The position numbers were made by a program, and so were the translations under genes. From the NCBI GenBank assembly GCA_035578175.1, contig JAQMRL010000006.1:54083001-54147000 (forward strand): a stretch of 64,000 nt of DNA, in the 5' to 3' direction. The notes under the pieces were generated by a model that saw only the letters and a list, made by a program, of their open reading frames with translations, was not told the origin of the DNA and ran no database searches. Position 1 is the stretch's first letter. Every line of letters begins with the position of its first letter. Below are positions 44,764 through 56,600 of the stretch, in pieces. Source of the stretch: Catonia carolina. Taxonomy: Eukaryota; Arthropoda; Insecta; Hemiptera; Achilidae.

Positions 44764-47700
44764 TCACCCCATCGTGATGCATGGCTTGATGTTGAATACA
44801 TTTTGCCGCCCCACAGGTCGGTTGTCTAATGTTTCTAATTCCACGACATTGTTCTCATATTTGTGTGTTATGACGTATGGTCCTTTGTATAAGGGAAAAA
44901 ATTTCTTGGTGAGCTTCTTTTTGGCGCTTGCTAGAAAATGTGCTTTGACATATACTTTCTGACCGATATGGTAGTCGAATGATTTGAACCTCTTGTCATG
45001 ATGTGCTTTTCGTTGTCTAGCTGCTCTCTCCAGTTTTTCCGTTGCTTCCCTCCTTACTTCCTCTATACGTCTTTCTCTATCCGGAGGAAATTCAATTAGT
45101 TCTTCTAAGAAACTCATCGATCGCGCACCGTGTGTGATTTCGTACGCCGATAACCCCGTTGATTCATGTACACACAAGTTAATGCAATGTTCCACGAACG
45201 GAAGGTAATAACACCATGTGTCATGCTTCGCTTCACAGTAGGCTCTAAAGAACCTAGTGATTTCCCTCATGATTCTCTCTGAACAGTTAGTTCGTGGCGT
45301 ATAAACCGAAATGTATCGGGCTATGATTCCATGTTCTTCTAGCGTGGCCCTCCATTTTCGCCCCGCGAAATATGAAATATTATCTGTTAAAATCTGCTTT
45401 GGCTTGCCCACTTGTGCGGACCATTCATGTATCATTATATATGCCAATTTTTGACCTGTTATGTTGGTGATTGCGTATAAGTGCGTGTACTTCGTAAAAT
45501 TGTCCACGCACACAAATATGAACTTATGTTGGTACTCTGATGCTGGTAGAGGACCATAAATGTCCACTGACACTAATTCCCCTGGCCCTTCGGGTATTAT
45601 AGGTTTCATCTTTCCTGCAGAGTGAAAATTGCTGTGTTTTGTACGTTGACATATGTCACACGTTGGTATAATTTTGCTAATTGTTTTTCTCATATCTTTG
45701 AATTGTGCAACCCTTCTCAAGTAATTGAATACCTTTTTAGGACCGAAATGCCCTACTACTTCATGACATTGCCATATTATTCGCGGTGCCAGATCATGTG
45801 GTATAATTACCTGCCAAGACTGTTGGTCAAGATTGCGCTTGTAAAACAAAATATTATTTATTTCCACATGTCTGTCTAGTACTTCCCACCGTGTTCCGAT
45901 AAGGTTTTTTCGGATTAAGTTGCGAATTCTTATGCATCGTGGGTCATCCTCTTGTTCGCGAATCAACTCTTCCGGTGTGATGAAATCGTGAAATAATAGT
46001 GATCGTACATTGTCAAAAACGTAGCTCCTTAGCTCCTCTTCTCCTTCATCTTCTTCCTCGATAGCATATATGTGATAAACAACATTGGGATTATACCCCT
46101 TCGACATCTCTCGAGTTAAGAAGTCTGCCGTGTTATTCTCTTTTCCTGCGATATGACGTATCTTTAGGTTGAACTCTTGCAATGCCAGGTACCAGCGCGA
46201 TATGCGATTCTGGCCCAATTTGGCCGTCTTGCAAAATATTAAAGATAGATGATCAGAGTTAACATTTATTTCAAATCCCAATATAATTGGTCGGTATTTC
46301 AAACATAAAGATAGTATCGCATACAATTCTTTTTCGGTTATGGTGTACGCAAGTTGATGTTTATTAAGTGACTTACTATGAAATGCAATCACGTACTTCT
46401 GACCGTCAGGTCCGAATTGATATAGTATCCCGCCAATAGTGTGATAAGAACTGTCACAGCTAATGTGGAATGGTAACTCATAATTCGGATGTTTCAATTG
46501 CACAATTTTTACAAATCTTTCCTTGATTTGCTCAAAAGCCTTTTGTTCGTCATCCGTCCACTTCCATGGCTGTTTCACGGACACGAGCTTATTCAACTTA
46601 TATGTCATTTCGGACAAACCTTCGCAATGACGTCTATAGAACTGTAGGAATCCTAAGAACTTCTGTAACTCCTTTCTGTTGCGTGGCGGCCGGCAATTCC
46701 GAATAACTTCCATTTTTCGCGCGTCCTGTGAGATGCCCTCTGCCGATATCTCATGTCCCAGAAAATTAATTCGTTTCTTAAAAAATTCACACTTTGATAT
46801 CTTAATGCGCACATTGTTTACAATTAGTTTTTTGAACAATTTATCGAGATGTCCGCAATGTTGTTCAATACTTTCGGATGCCACCATCGCGTCATCTATG
46901 TAAACCGTGGTAAATTGGCCAATTTCTGGTCCAATTATTCTTGACATAACTTTTATAAAAATTGCTGACGAGCATGATAACCCAAACGGTAATCTAACAT
47001 ATCTCCAGTTTTTCCCATCATGGAGAAAACTAAGTAGGTCACGTGATTTTGGTTCAATGCCCACGTGCCAATAGCCGCTCGTTAAATCTGTCTTCGAGTA
47101 CACTTGCGTTTGATGAAATTTTGCTAGAATTTGTGGCAGTGTCGGAGGTGACTCCCTATCGCTCACCAAATGGTGGTTTAATTCTCTCGCATCGAGACAA
47201 ATTCGAATAGACTTATCTTGCTTCTCAACGCAAACAATCGGGCTGGAATATTCACTACTGGAAGGTTCAATGATCCCCAGGCGTTCCATGCGTTCAATCT
47301 CTCGCGCGGCTGCTGCACGTTTGGCCACCGGAATCGGATACGATTTGCGTTGGAAAACCTTGTGTGGCTTGACCTTTAATTCCACATATGTGTTAGCTGC
47401 GAGTCCTGGCACATTTGAAAATACGGCGTAGTTATTTTTCAAGGTGGTGCACATCAATTCCCGTTGTCGCGGCGTATATTCGATGTCACTTTCAATTTGT
47501 GAGATTATTTTATTGAAATGTTCGCGAATCTCCTCTTGATCACCTTCTTCCATGTCATCGTAATACCATGCCTCTGGTAGATCCACTTCACAGTATTCGT
47601 CTTCAATGAAATCACATTCAATTACCTGTTCTCTCGTGACGCCACGACTGCTATTCCCTTCACTTTCGGGCAGCACTTCTCCATGTTTTCCAGAAAAGTC

Positions 47701-49251
47701 CAAGCAAGTTGTTATCGACTTATTATCACGCACTCTTTCCAACTGTATTGTCCTGTCTTTCACGCTCAACTCGGCGTTGAAATACCTCAAAAAATCCATA
47801 CCGATTATGACCTTCGGCTCCACACTCGAAACAATTATAAATGCGTGTAGGAATACTTCATTTCCAATCTGTAATGGTAATAAACACTGTTTAATCACCT
47901 TAATTTTCTTCGTGGCAAATATACCACTAATAAACGTGTTGGACAATGGTAGGCATGGCAATTCGTGCCTATCATTAATTATTTGAAATAACGACTCATC
48001 TATAACGCAGCATATTGCCGCTGTATCAATTAGAATTCTGTATGGTATCCCGAAAATCTTCACGAGTATACAAGCGAAATTAATATTTTTATTTTCGTAG
48101 CTCGCAGCGGCGATCTCTTCATTAAGCAAATCCTTCATCACATGATGACGGAATATTATGTTTGCCTGCAGATCCGAGTGGTCGTGTGCATCGACATCTT
48201 CTTCTTCCTTATCTCCATTGGTTGCTTCAATGCAGTGTGATTCCTTTAACTTGCTAACGACAAATCTTTCCACTTTTTCATTCCATACAGTGATTCGGGC
48301 AACGTCATAATCTATTATGGCCCTCACTTCACTTAACCATGGAACTCCCAATATAATTTTTGAACTAAACGCAGCCGAAATATAAAACTTACACTCGAAT
48401 ATTACATCTTCTAAATAAAATTGTAACAAAATCCTTCGATTTATTACTACGGGTTTCTTGCTAAGAACACTACTTAAATATCTTTCCTTAATTACTTCAA
48501 CTATATTGTCTTTCCATAATTCTAATTTATTTACCAAGTCTGCTGAAATTATACACGCTTGTGAACCTGTATCTAGCAAGAAATAGGTGATCTTGTCCCT
48601 AATTCTGCCGCTTACAAATTGTAAACACTTGTCTCGTTTACATGTGTTTGTCAAAATATTGTTGATCCATAACATTGGATATTGGACCATCCTTATTATT
48701 TGCCATTTTTCTTCGTCATTTTCTGATTGTGGTGTATTACCACCCTTGTTTAAATCGTTGTCTACTTCGTTACTCCAGGGGTTATTTTTGCCCTCTGGTA
48801 GGTGATTTTTGTTATTCAGGGTTGGCTTGGTGTTTGCACATCCCTGTAAGTGTTTTGTTGGGTTGAGCCCATTCTTTGAGGACTCACCAAGGTGAAATGC
48901 GTTTTCGCTGCACTCATTACTAGTTGAACAACTTTTATTTTTTCTAACCCCCTTAATAGACTGCACACGGTCCGTGTCGTCAACCTTAATTATCGGACTC
49001 TTCTGTTCCGTTTCTTCTTCATAACTAATTACTGCATTATTTGTACTCTTCTTTAACTTATCTCCCCCCCCAAGTTGTTCATTCGAGACCTCGTCTCTCT
49101 CATTACGCGAGTGGATATTATTTCTATCCCGCTTATATTTTAGCTTTTTGTTTTTAATACTCTTAATTGCGGTGTCCTTTACGACCACCCGTCCATTTAT
49201 TATAGTATAGTTGTCAGGAGATGCTTCAAGGCGTCCTCCTATGTTATTCAT
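44764..49251 (-). CDS. pol: Pol polyprotein, unit 2
   Basis: The 1495-aa translation is the same as that of unit 1, with tandem protease-like segments (Asp227 DTG, Asp409 DTA), RT YIDD, RNase H and integrase. No disabling change is seen, so both units remain coding-competent. Expression would start in LTR 3. Confidence 0.95.
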   Translation of the reverse strand: MNNIGGRLEASPDNYTIINGRVVVKDTAIKSIKNKKLKYKRDRNNIHSRNERDEVSNEQLGGGDKLKKSTNNAVISYEEETEQKSPIIKVDDTDRVQSIKGVRKNKSCSTSNECSENAFHLGESSKNGLNPTKHLQGCANTKPTLNNKNHLPEGKNNPWSNEVDNDLNKGGNTPQSENDEEKWQIIRMVQYPMLWINNILTNTCKRDKCLQFVSGRIRDKITYFLLDTGSQACIISADLVNKLELWKDNIVEVIKERYLSSVLSKKPVVINRRILLQFYLEDVIFECKFYISAAFSSKIILGVPWLSEVRAIIDYDVARITVWNEKVERFVVSKLKESHCIEATNGDKEEEDVDAHDHSDLQANIIFRHHVMKDLLNEEIAAASYENKNINFACILVKIFGIPYRILIDTAAICCVIDESLFQIINDRHELPCLPLSNTFISGIFATKKIKVIKQCLLPLQIGNEVFLHAFIIVSSVEPKVIIGMDFLRYFNAELSVKDRTIQLERVRDNKSITTCLDFSGKHGEVLPESEGNSSRGVTREQVIECDFIEDEYCEVDLPEAWYYDDMEEGDQEEIREHFNKIISQIESDIEYTPRQRELMCTTLKNNYAVFSNVPGLAANTYVELKVKPHKVFQRKSYPIPVAKRAAAAREIERMERLGIIEPSSSEYSSPIVCVEKQDKSIRICLDARELNHHLVSDRESPPTLPQILAKFHQTQVYSKTDLTSGYWHVGIEPKSRDLLSFLHDGKNWRYVRLPFGLSCSSAIFIKVMSRIIGPEIGQFTTVYIDDAMVASESIEQHCGHLDKLFKKLIVNNVRIKISKCEFFKKRINFLGHEISAEGISQDARKMEVIRNCRPPRNRKELQKFLGFLQFYRRHCEGLSEMTYKLNKLVSVKQPWKWTDDEQKAFEQIKERFVKIVQLKHPNYELPFHISCDSSYHTIGGILYQFGPDGQKYVIAFHSKSLNKHQLAYTITEKELYAILSLCLKYRPIILGFEINVNSDHLSLIFCKTAKLGQNRISRWYLALQEFNLKIRHIAGKENNTADFLTREMSKGYNPNVVYHIYAIEEEDEGEEELRSYVFDNVRSLLFHDFITPEELIREQEDDPRCIRIRNLIRKNLIGTRWEVLDRHVEINNILFYKRNLDQQSWQVIIPHDLAPRIIWQCHEVVGHFGPKKVFNYLRRVAQFKDMRKTISKIIPTCDICQRTKHSNFHSAGKMKPIIPEGPGELVSVDIYGPLPASEYQHKFIFVCVDNFTKYTHLYAITNITGQKLAYIMIHEWSAQVGKPKQILTDNISYFAGRKWRATLEEHGIIARYISVYTPRTNCSERIMREITRFFRAYCEAKHDTWCYYLPFVEHCINLCVHESTGLSAYEITHGARSMSFLEELIEFPPDRERRIEEVRREATEKLERAARQRKAHHDKRFKSFDYHIGQKVYVKAHFLASAKKKLTKKFFPLYKGPYVITHKYENNVVELETLDNRPVGRQNVFNIKPCITMG

Positions 49252-49271
49252 GAGATCGTGACTGTAGGCTA

Positions 49272-49967
49272 CACTGGAATCTCTGCTTCCTTTTCTTCGA
49301 ATAGTGAATTGAGTGATATCAGGCTATTGTCTGAATCGATTTTATCTTCATTTCTTTTCACAACACGTGAATTCGGGTGTTGACTTTTTCTAAGCGTTGC
49401 CGGAACATCCCCATTTATAGGTGTCGGTTTAAATATTTTATTCTTTCTTACTGCCATTGGTTTTGGAGAAAGGTCGCCTCGACTGGTGCCAGACGAACTT
49501 GATTTATCTGAAGTGCATGCGGTGGTACTCTTCTGGTAAGGGTGTATACCGTGCTTATTACCATCTCCTCCTCTTCTGCTGCTACCAGCTGATCGTTGGT
49601 GCCCCTCTGTTACTTGTGCTCTAGCGTTAACCGTCGGTAGGGTTGGCTTGACGTACCACGTTTTGGCTCCAATATTCTTATTAACATTATTTCTATTATT
49701 TTTATTATCAATCGGTTTCCTTCCGCATCGATTTTTATTATTTAATTCCACACTTTTACTTTTAATATTACCACCGCATTTATTATACCTCTGTTTATAA
49801 TTAGCACAATTACCATCATAATTATCATTACGTTTATTATTATTCTTTATTATTTTACAAAATTTACTAACATTCCATTTTCCATAGTCTCTATTATTAT
49901 TATTAACATTCCAAAACCTTTTATCTTTATTCTGTGTTACCCGAAATCTACGTGTTGGTCTTCGTTG
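49272..49967 (-). CDS. Frame downstream of gag UGA stop, unit 2
   Basis: 232 codons open after UGA 49968-49970, the same as in unit 1. Two identical copies do not count as independent evidence of selection. Confidence 0.6.
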
Positions 49968-51875
49968 TCAGTTTTTAATATTTGATGAACTCGGCGTTTC
50001 CTCGTCCCAGGGTTTCTCTGGTTCCACGCTTTGTATTGCATTAACCTGCTGGTGGCGGTTTCCTCGTTGGTTGTACGGGCGTTCCGCTTGCTGGTTTTGC
50101 GTGCGTCCTCCTTCATCTCTCCTGGGCATCCCGGGATCTCCTCTCCATGGTGTACGTCGTGTGTCTGGGTTTGTTTGAGCCCGTCGCGTATCTTGGTTAT
50201 TGCCCATGTACGCGAATTTACCGCCTCCTAGGTGATTGTCTTGTGAGAATGGTAATCTCGGATTGTACCCGTTGTTATTGTAATTAGGTCGTTGACCATT
50301 ATATCTTCTATTATTATTATTGTTATTGTTGCCATAGCCCGTATTATAAATTTGATTGTTGGCGTATGGTATCCCGCCATAACTATCATTGTTCGTGTTC
50401 GCGTTATTATGATCATCACGCGGTGCATTATTGTTATTTTCTTGATTCAAATTTGGGCGATTCGGTGTGTTGGCCTTTCTCACACCAGATGATCCCTCAA
50501 GTCGGCAAATTATCTCCTTAAACTCATTTAAATTTTTAGGTGGGTTAACGCTCAGCAACATAGAAATGTGCGCTGGGAGTTTCCCAATTATTGTTAAAAT
50601 TAGCGCGTCTTCGGACAATGGTACGCTCAAATAACAATTTTCTCTTTGAATTTTATCTACAAAATCGGCTATTGACATCCGACCATCGTATACATTCCTG
50701 ACATCTACAATTTTGGATAACGCAATCCGCTCATGAGATTCGTTCCAGAACTTTCTTTTAAATTCCGACTTAAACGTGTCGAAATCATGGAAACTTTCGA
50801 TATATTGACGGTACCAGTGTGCCGAGTCATTTTTGAAACGTGTTAGGAGTGACACTCTCACATCCTTCCAACTCAATCCGCACGTATTTATTACAAACTG
50901 TACGGCTTTTAAGAAATCAATAGCATGAATATCAGAGTAATGGCCACCGAAATTTGGTAACGATGTGATCGCACTCTGCACCGTCATATTTATTTGACAT
51001 GGCGACTGTACGCCACTATTACCAGGTTCTGACTGTTTTAAATTTGCTACCGCGTTATTTAATTGGTTATATTTCTCATACACTATGGCCGTTAAACCGT
51101 CGACTCGCTCTTTGGTCGCCCTTGTTTCGGTGGTAACCGCGGCTAAACGCTCACGCACCTCACTATTTTCTTCATGTACCACTTTTTCTAAAACTAGGTT
51201 ACGGGTCTCACAAGTTTTTATCGATTGATCCACCCGTTTATTTAATGTGGTCGCGGTAGAAATAATTTCTTGACTCGCATTCCTTTTAACCTCTTCGATT
51301 TTATCATTTATTTGAACGAATTTAACTTCCATAACGGACGCTAAATCTTCAATTTTGGCGCTAATACCCACAGATTGTTCTGCGACCGTTGTCAAGCGCG
51401 ATTCCATGTGTTCTTCAAAACTTTTTAAACCAAAATTAAACGCTTCTCGTACATCATTTATTTGTTTAGTGGTCTCTACACGCGATTGATTAATGCCTGC
51501 GAGCACCGAATATAAAAGGTCAGTAACATCAGTACCACCTGCGATACTCCTGTGTAAATTCCCCAGTGATGACGTTCTCCGCGAAGAGTCTATTCTATCC
51601 GCTAATTCGGACGTTTGAAGATATTGCGAATCAAATGATGGAAATCGTGGCCGAGTATCCTCTGGCCCTATATTCGAAATCATGGTACTTTGTTCTTGAA
51701 CTTCCTCCCCAGCTGCCATGGATCGATCCGGTTGTTCGGTATCCGTGCTGTCTATTATTACAACCGGCGGTTCAATCTCTAGTTGACCACCCGTATTTTC
51801 CCCGGTATTAATATTATTATGTTGATTATCGTCGGTGGACCCGTTTATAACCCCTTGCTGTCGGCCGTTATCCAT
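49968..51875 (-). CDS. gag: Gag polyprotein, unit 2
   Basis: 635 aa with the same translation as unit 1: coiled coil, capsid-like domain, Asn/Arg-rich tail, no zinc knuckle, UGA stop with an open frame beyond. As the gag nearest the outer 5' LTR (LTR 3) it would be the first translated from a full-length array transcript. Confidence 0.93.
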   Translation of the reverse strand: MDNGRQQGVINGSTDDNQHNNINTGENTGGQLEIEPPVVIIDSTDTEQPDRSMAAGEEVQEQSTMISNIGPEDTRPRFPSFDSQYLQTSELADRIDSSRRTSSLGNLHRSIAGGTDVTDLLYSVLAGINQSRVETTKQINDVREAFNFGLKSFEEHMESRLTTVAEQSVGISAKIEDLASVMEVKFVQINDKIEEVKRNASQEIISTATTLNKRVDQSIKTCETRNLVLEKVVHEENSEVRERLAAVTTETRATKERVDGLTAIVYEKYNQLNNAVANLKQSEPGNSGVQSPCQINMTVQSAITSLPNFGGHYSDIHAIDFLKAVQFVINTCGLSWKDVRVSLLTRFKNDSAHWYRQYIESFHDFDTFKSEFKRKFWNESHERIALSKIVDVRNVYDGRMSIADFVDKIQRENCYLSVPLSEDALILTIIGKLPAHISMLLSVNPPKNLNEFKEIICRLEGSSGVRKANTPNRPNLNQENNNNAPRDDHNNANTNNDSYGGIPYANNQIYNTGYGNNNNNNNRRYNGQRPNYNNNGYNPRLPFSQDNHLGGGKFAYMGNNQDTRRAQTNPDTRRTPWRGDPGMPRRDEGGRTQNQQAERPYNQRGNRHQQVNAIQSVEPEKPWDEETPSSSNIKN

Positions 51876-52707
51876 TTCCGATTTTAACAGAGGAATTTTA
51901 AAAATTTTATGAAAAATTTAAACAAGCGACCTATTCCAAATTTTGCATTTGCCGTGGCACGAAATTACTATTACAGTACAATATAAATACGCAATTAATT
52001 TATGATCTACAGCGACAACGGTTTGTTATTTGAAATAAAAACTTATATAAACAATTGGGCAGCTGTTAATTACCCTAACCACGTATACAAATCTGTGAAA
52101 TAATGCGCGGAAAAATCACACACTATAATTCAAATTGTATAAACTTAACCTCAAAATGAGATAACGCGTCTGTCAAGTACACATATTTTCTAAAATATAC
52201 TAAAATTAATACTATTACTATATTAAACAAAAGAAATTTCATTTGTGATGCTTAACCTATGCCAGAAACCTTCAGTAAAAATATTCACGGAATCGCTAAG
52301 GTTGGGCTGTGGTACGAGTGGTTAAGGTTTGAGGTTATAAGGTCGATGCCTTGTATATGGTTGATCAGCTGTTTAATTGACGCGACGGGAAGCCTGTGGA
52401 GCTGAGTCAGGACAACCAAACACCAATGAACCCCTTTATCTTATACGAACAATCAATCAAACGAAAACTAGCCACTTTAAGAAATTCTACTTTAATGTAA
52501 TTACCCATTCAACAAACAACCTGTATAAAAATACACACTGAAGTATTCCCAAATTAAAATCAATCACGACTCTATTCAAAATCTTTTTGAAAATTTTCAA
52601 ATTTGAAATCTTGAAAATTTGTGCGAATGGTTGCCGCTCAGCCCCACGTTGGGCGCCACTTTGTAACGCGCCGGTTTTGGACGTGGGCTGAGCGAGATTG
52701 CCACTTT
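51876..52707 (-). other. 5' leader of gypsy unit 2
   Basis: Matches 37517-38348, with the duplicate primer-site sequence at 52641-52658. Confidence 0.6.
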
Positions 52708-52725
52708 GCCCCACGTTGGGCGCCA
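52708..52725 (-). other. Primer-binding site, tRNA-Lys type, unit 2
   Basis: TGGCGCCCAACGTGGGGC on the minus strand, three bases from LTR 3. Confidence 0.88.
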
Positions 52726-52728
52726 CTT

Positions 52729-55610
52729 TGTAACGGTATAAAAAACAAACAAAAGAAAAACTTTCCAGAAACTAAAATTTTCCAAAAAAACTGTCAAATT
52801 TACAAGATTTGTAGATTTAGCCCCACGCTGTCCAACAACGCCATAAAAACGGGGTTCACTAAAATAAAGCATAAAATGAAAGTAAGACCCTTCACAATTT
52901 TGAAAGACAAAATTTTAAATGAGATTTGAACTGTGTTGTCCCTAAAAATAAAATGAACACAAGTAAAACCCCAAAATTTATCTGACCAACTATCACCAAT
53001 GGAATTAGGTGTTAAATTAACAAGAATCATACGCAAAATCAAAGTTAATGAGAATTTATTTAACGTAAAACAAACACCAAGTATTACATTATTCTTGTGG
53101 GCGCCATCAAATTTTATCGCTACATTTGAAAACGTAAACAATTGAAAAATACGACAAATACTAGTTAACATGAATTTAGTGACAACACAATGTTTACTCT
53201 TTATTCTCAGGGTTGCAGATTCTTTCTGCCGTATACTTGCGTCGCATAAACATACTGATCAATCATATAACCTAGTTCTTACAACTAATAGCTCCTGAAA
53301 AGTACAATAACATACATGGACATAGACATAAATTATTTGAGCTCAAAATAATTTAAAAATTGTTACTTATCTCTTTAATAATCCATTGAGTAAGGGTTAT
53401 GAAAATTTCGCGCACTACACATAATCCTTATGAGGGACTCGGTGATCGGTATGCATCCCGCAGTACAGGGACTCTTCGGCGCAGACCTGGATAATGTTGT
53501 TTCACTATACGCTATACACGCTGTCTTTTCAGTCTAATACTTCATCATTATTACTGTCATTATTTATTATTTATTTGCAGTTTTTATCAAAACCAATATT
53601 TAAGTATTCGTTTAGCACATCATGTAAAAATTTGTTATAGTTCTCAAATGACTTTAATTTGATCGAGCACCGGCTGAACTGATGCGTTAATGAAAACATT
53701 AACATTAATTATTTTAAATTTTATCTTCCGACCTTTTTATTTTCATGAAAGCAAACTGTTCAACATTACGGCGATATTTTTAAGGTCAAAATGCAAATTA
53801 AAATACAAAGAAAATTCAAAATATTACAAAATATCCTCGGGAATTGTTTTCAAAATAAAAAATAAGTAATTTAAATCAATCGCAGCACTATATATCCCAC
53901 AATGAATGCACTCAAAGTCACACAATGATGATCGCACTATATCACGCGTATGCGGCACGACATGACTATTGCCATGTTGAAATTTCCACTAAGTACTTCA
54001 CTATAAGTTAGAAAAATTACAAAATCGAAAATACGTGTTACACGCATTAGATCTCAAGGCGGACTCTCCTAGATTCGTGGTGCAAAACAGTTTTATGAAC
54101 TAAAAATTCCCTGACGATACCAATTCTAGCACCCGAATTCTCGTATTTACCATGGTTGATAATTTTAACAAACTTGCTTAAAACATATTTTAGATTATTG
54201 AATACGCTATAACTAACCTTCAAAATATTAGAAAGGCATCATAGGTAAAGTTTCTGGCACTTACAAACATTATAAATATTTTTAAAATGTAATTACAGAT
54301 TTTAAAAATTACCCTCTTTTATCGGGAAAATTAAGATTTATAGGTTGGTCATACACATCAGAACCAATTTCATCCCCACCAACCGGTTAATTTTCTCAAA
54401 ATCGAAAATTTTGGATTTCAGCGTCCGGAGTGGTGTCAAAATTTTCAGCTCTTTCTGCTGAATCCAATGCTTTTTATCCGAAGTAAATCGCTTCGTCGGT
54501 TCAAATTTTATCACGTCTTGAAAAACACCAATAAATGTATCCATATAATCGGATTAATGCCGACGAGAAATTTGTAAAAAATAACTTGAAATTTAGCGTG
54601 TGCAACTAAAGTGATGCACGAAATTACATTAGATTTTGAAAACACACATGTGAGTATTAGTCCCATGTGGAAATTGTAACTGGTTCGTTAATTATTAACT
54701 AATTAGTAAATTTGCAAAATGCGGAAAAATACGTCAAAATAAAACTTTAATAAAATCTGAACGACGACGAATTTTAACAATCTAAAATTATTTTTCTAAT
54801 TCCCAACATGTGGACCCTTCGATTCCACACTCACACATACCATATCTTAATCGATTAATGAGTAATTAAATTAAATGTTGGAGAGGGTTCTCCCATTTGA
54901 ATAACATGTAAATGATTTTTATAACATTTTTGGCTGATTTCAGCCGCTGAAATGCCTTAAATTTAAAATTTCTCTTAATGAAATATGCTCATCTGAGTAG
55001 TATCTAAAGGCTAGTGTGAATTGATTTACAAAAATATCATTCATTCTCTTATAATTAGCGATCTAAACATTGCTGTATTTAACATAGGTTTATTAACTTA
55101 TTCAGCTAAAAACGGTTTAAATTTACGGATTTTCGTGCTGTTTAGACTTATTTTAATTAGAATTTCAGCCTGATCACGAATCTGTGATCAGAATTTCAGT
55201 CCGAGGACTGTAACAAAAATTTCAGTTAAAGAATCTGGATCAAAAGTCAGGTAGTGACCCTTACATCTATTGTCTGCTAGTAAGCCGATATTCGTCGGAC
55301 CAACTCCTTTGACATGAAATATTACTTTAAGCCTAAAAATTTTTCAACAAAGATAATCGTAATTTGAGGTAAAATTCTCAGTTACACGTAAAATCTTAAA
55401 TAAAAATATAGGTAAGACCATATAAAACATTAAATTTAAATTACATAAAAATTCTCGAAAACCCGTATTTGGAGATTGCCAGCTTATTCTACGGTGTTTC
55501 CAGAGCACAACACTTTTTGAATTTTACTTATAACTCAATTTTAACCTGAAATGACAATTTTTACTAAATCATACAAATTTTTCCCTTGGTGTATTCACAG
55601 GAGCATTACA
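52729..55610 (-). repeat. LTR 3 (right outer, 5' LTR of array)
   Basis: 2882 bp, ending GAGCATTACA before the ATAT duplication. Differences from LTR 2 include AAATAT for AATTAT near 54273 and CCATATAATC for CCATAAAATC near 54543. Confidence 0.92.
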
Positions 55611-55639
55611 ATATTCATATAGGCAAGAGAAAGTAAAAA
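55611..55639 (+). repeat. Family A repeat, right end of split copy
   Basis: ATATTCATATAGGCAAGAGA and the following bases complete the copy broken at 24009. Confidence 0.9.
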
Positions 55640-55740
55640 TAGTTAAGGAATAATAAAAATAACAATACACAATAGCAACAGTGAATGACAGTTTTACAAT
55701 GATGAACATAAAGGTGTGTCTACTATAAAAGTTCAGGTAT

Positions 55741-56332
55741 TGTGTACAGCTATTATGAGGGGGGCAAGTTGTTTACGTTTTCTATTTACAAAAGACCTAT
55801 TCTTGACCTGTTTACTACGGATTTTTCTAGCATTCATTAATAAAAGGTTATTTATCTTTTGTACTTTATTGTTTGCATGATTTCTCTACTTTTCTCTGGA
55901 ACTATCTTTGTAAAAAGGTATATAAAGAGGCCCCGAGCGGGGTCCAGTCAGTAGTATTCGTGTGATCTTTGCCGAGCGATTATCATGGTGCGTCTACAGG
56001 TTACGCATCCGAGCAACGATTGTTATAAAGTCTTTTTGTGAGTGTATTGGAAAGTTAATGTGTAGTTTTTGGTGAATTCAGTTTGTGTTTTGTATGTTAG
56101 TGTAATCTATAAAAGTGATTGTAAGTAGGCTAAGTAAGTTATTAAGTTATTTATTGTTTGTTATTTATTTTAAGTGAATTATTAAATCATTTATTGCATT
56201 TCTTAATTATAATTAGTTTAATTATTTATTTTGTAATCTTTTAGTGTAATAAATCTTTGTATTGTAAACTTTAGTGTATTAATTATTTAATAACCTAGAT
56301 CCCGAAACGGACCTTAGCAATAAGTGTCACAA
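55741..56332 (+). repeat. Possible solo LTR of another retrotransposon
   Basis: TATATAAA (55919-55926) stands about 30 bp before an initiator TCAGT (A at 55950). An AATAAA lies about 300 bp downstream (near 56248), followed by an end AAGTGTCACA. The start TGTGTACAGC gives TGTG..CACA ends. No primer site or internal region follows, so a solo LTR is likely, but the left boundary is uncertain. Confidence 0.4.
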
Positions 56333-56336
56333 TATG

Positions 56337-56600
56337 TAAAAAATTGTGTATATAATTAAATTTATAGTAAATTAAAAGATCTTTAACTTTTATTTAGAGC
56401 ATTTTTCTCTAGAGAGCCTAATTTAGCATGAAACAGTGATTTTTCGTATTTTTAAGCCAAACTGAGGATGATTCATTTTGCGTCTTTCACTCATGATTAA
56501 AATTAGGTCATGTTTATTGAGGTTATATCTGTTTATTTCTGATATTTTATTACTACTGTGAGGTTATATTGTTAATTATTTGCATTGGAAAGAAAAAAAT
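56337..56600 (-). repeat. Family A repeat, partial inverted copy
   Basis: This holds the first quarter of the family in reverse, from TGTATATAATTAAATTTATA to TTGCATTGGAAAG. Confidence 0.7.

Larger units (their letters stand above)
24010..55610 (-). mobile_element. Tandem Ty3/gypsy retrotransposon array
   Basis: Three 2882-bp LTRs alternate with two internal regions; the repeat unit is 14,359-14,360 bp. The array begins TGTAAC and ends ATTACA, and only its outer borders carry a direct ATAT (24006-24009, 55611-55614). The coding strand is minus. PR-RT-RNaseH-integrase order places it in Ty3/gypsy. The very long LTRs and the tRNA-Lys primer site recall Osvaldo/Ulysses-type elements, but that placement is a guess. 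LTRs differ at only a few positions and both gag and pol are intact, so the element is young. Confidence 0.93.

Noticed and set aside
30405..52728. env gene giving an errantivirus
   Set aside because: No third large ORF lies between pol and the 3' LTR in either unit.
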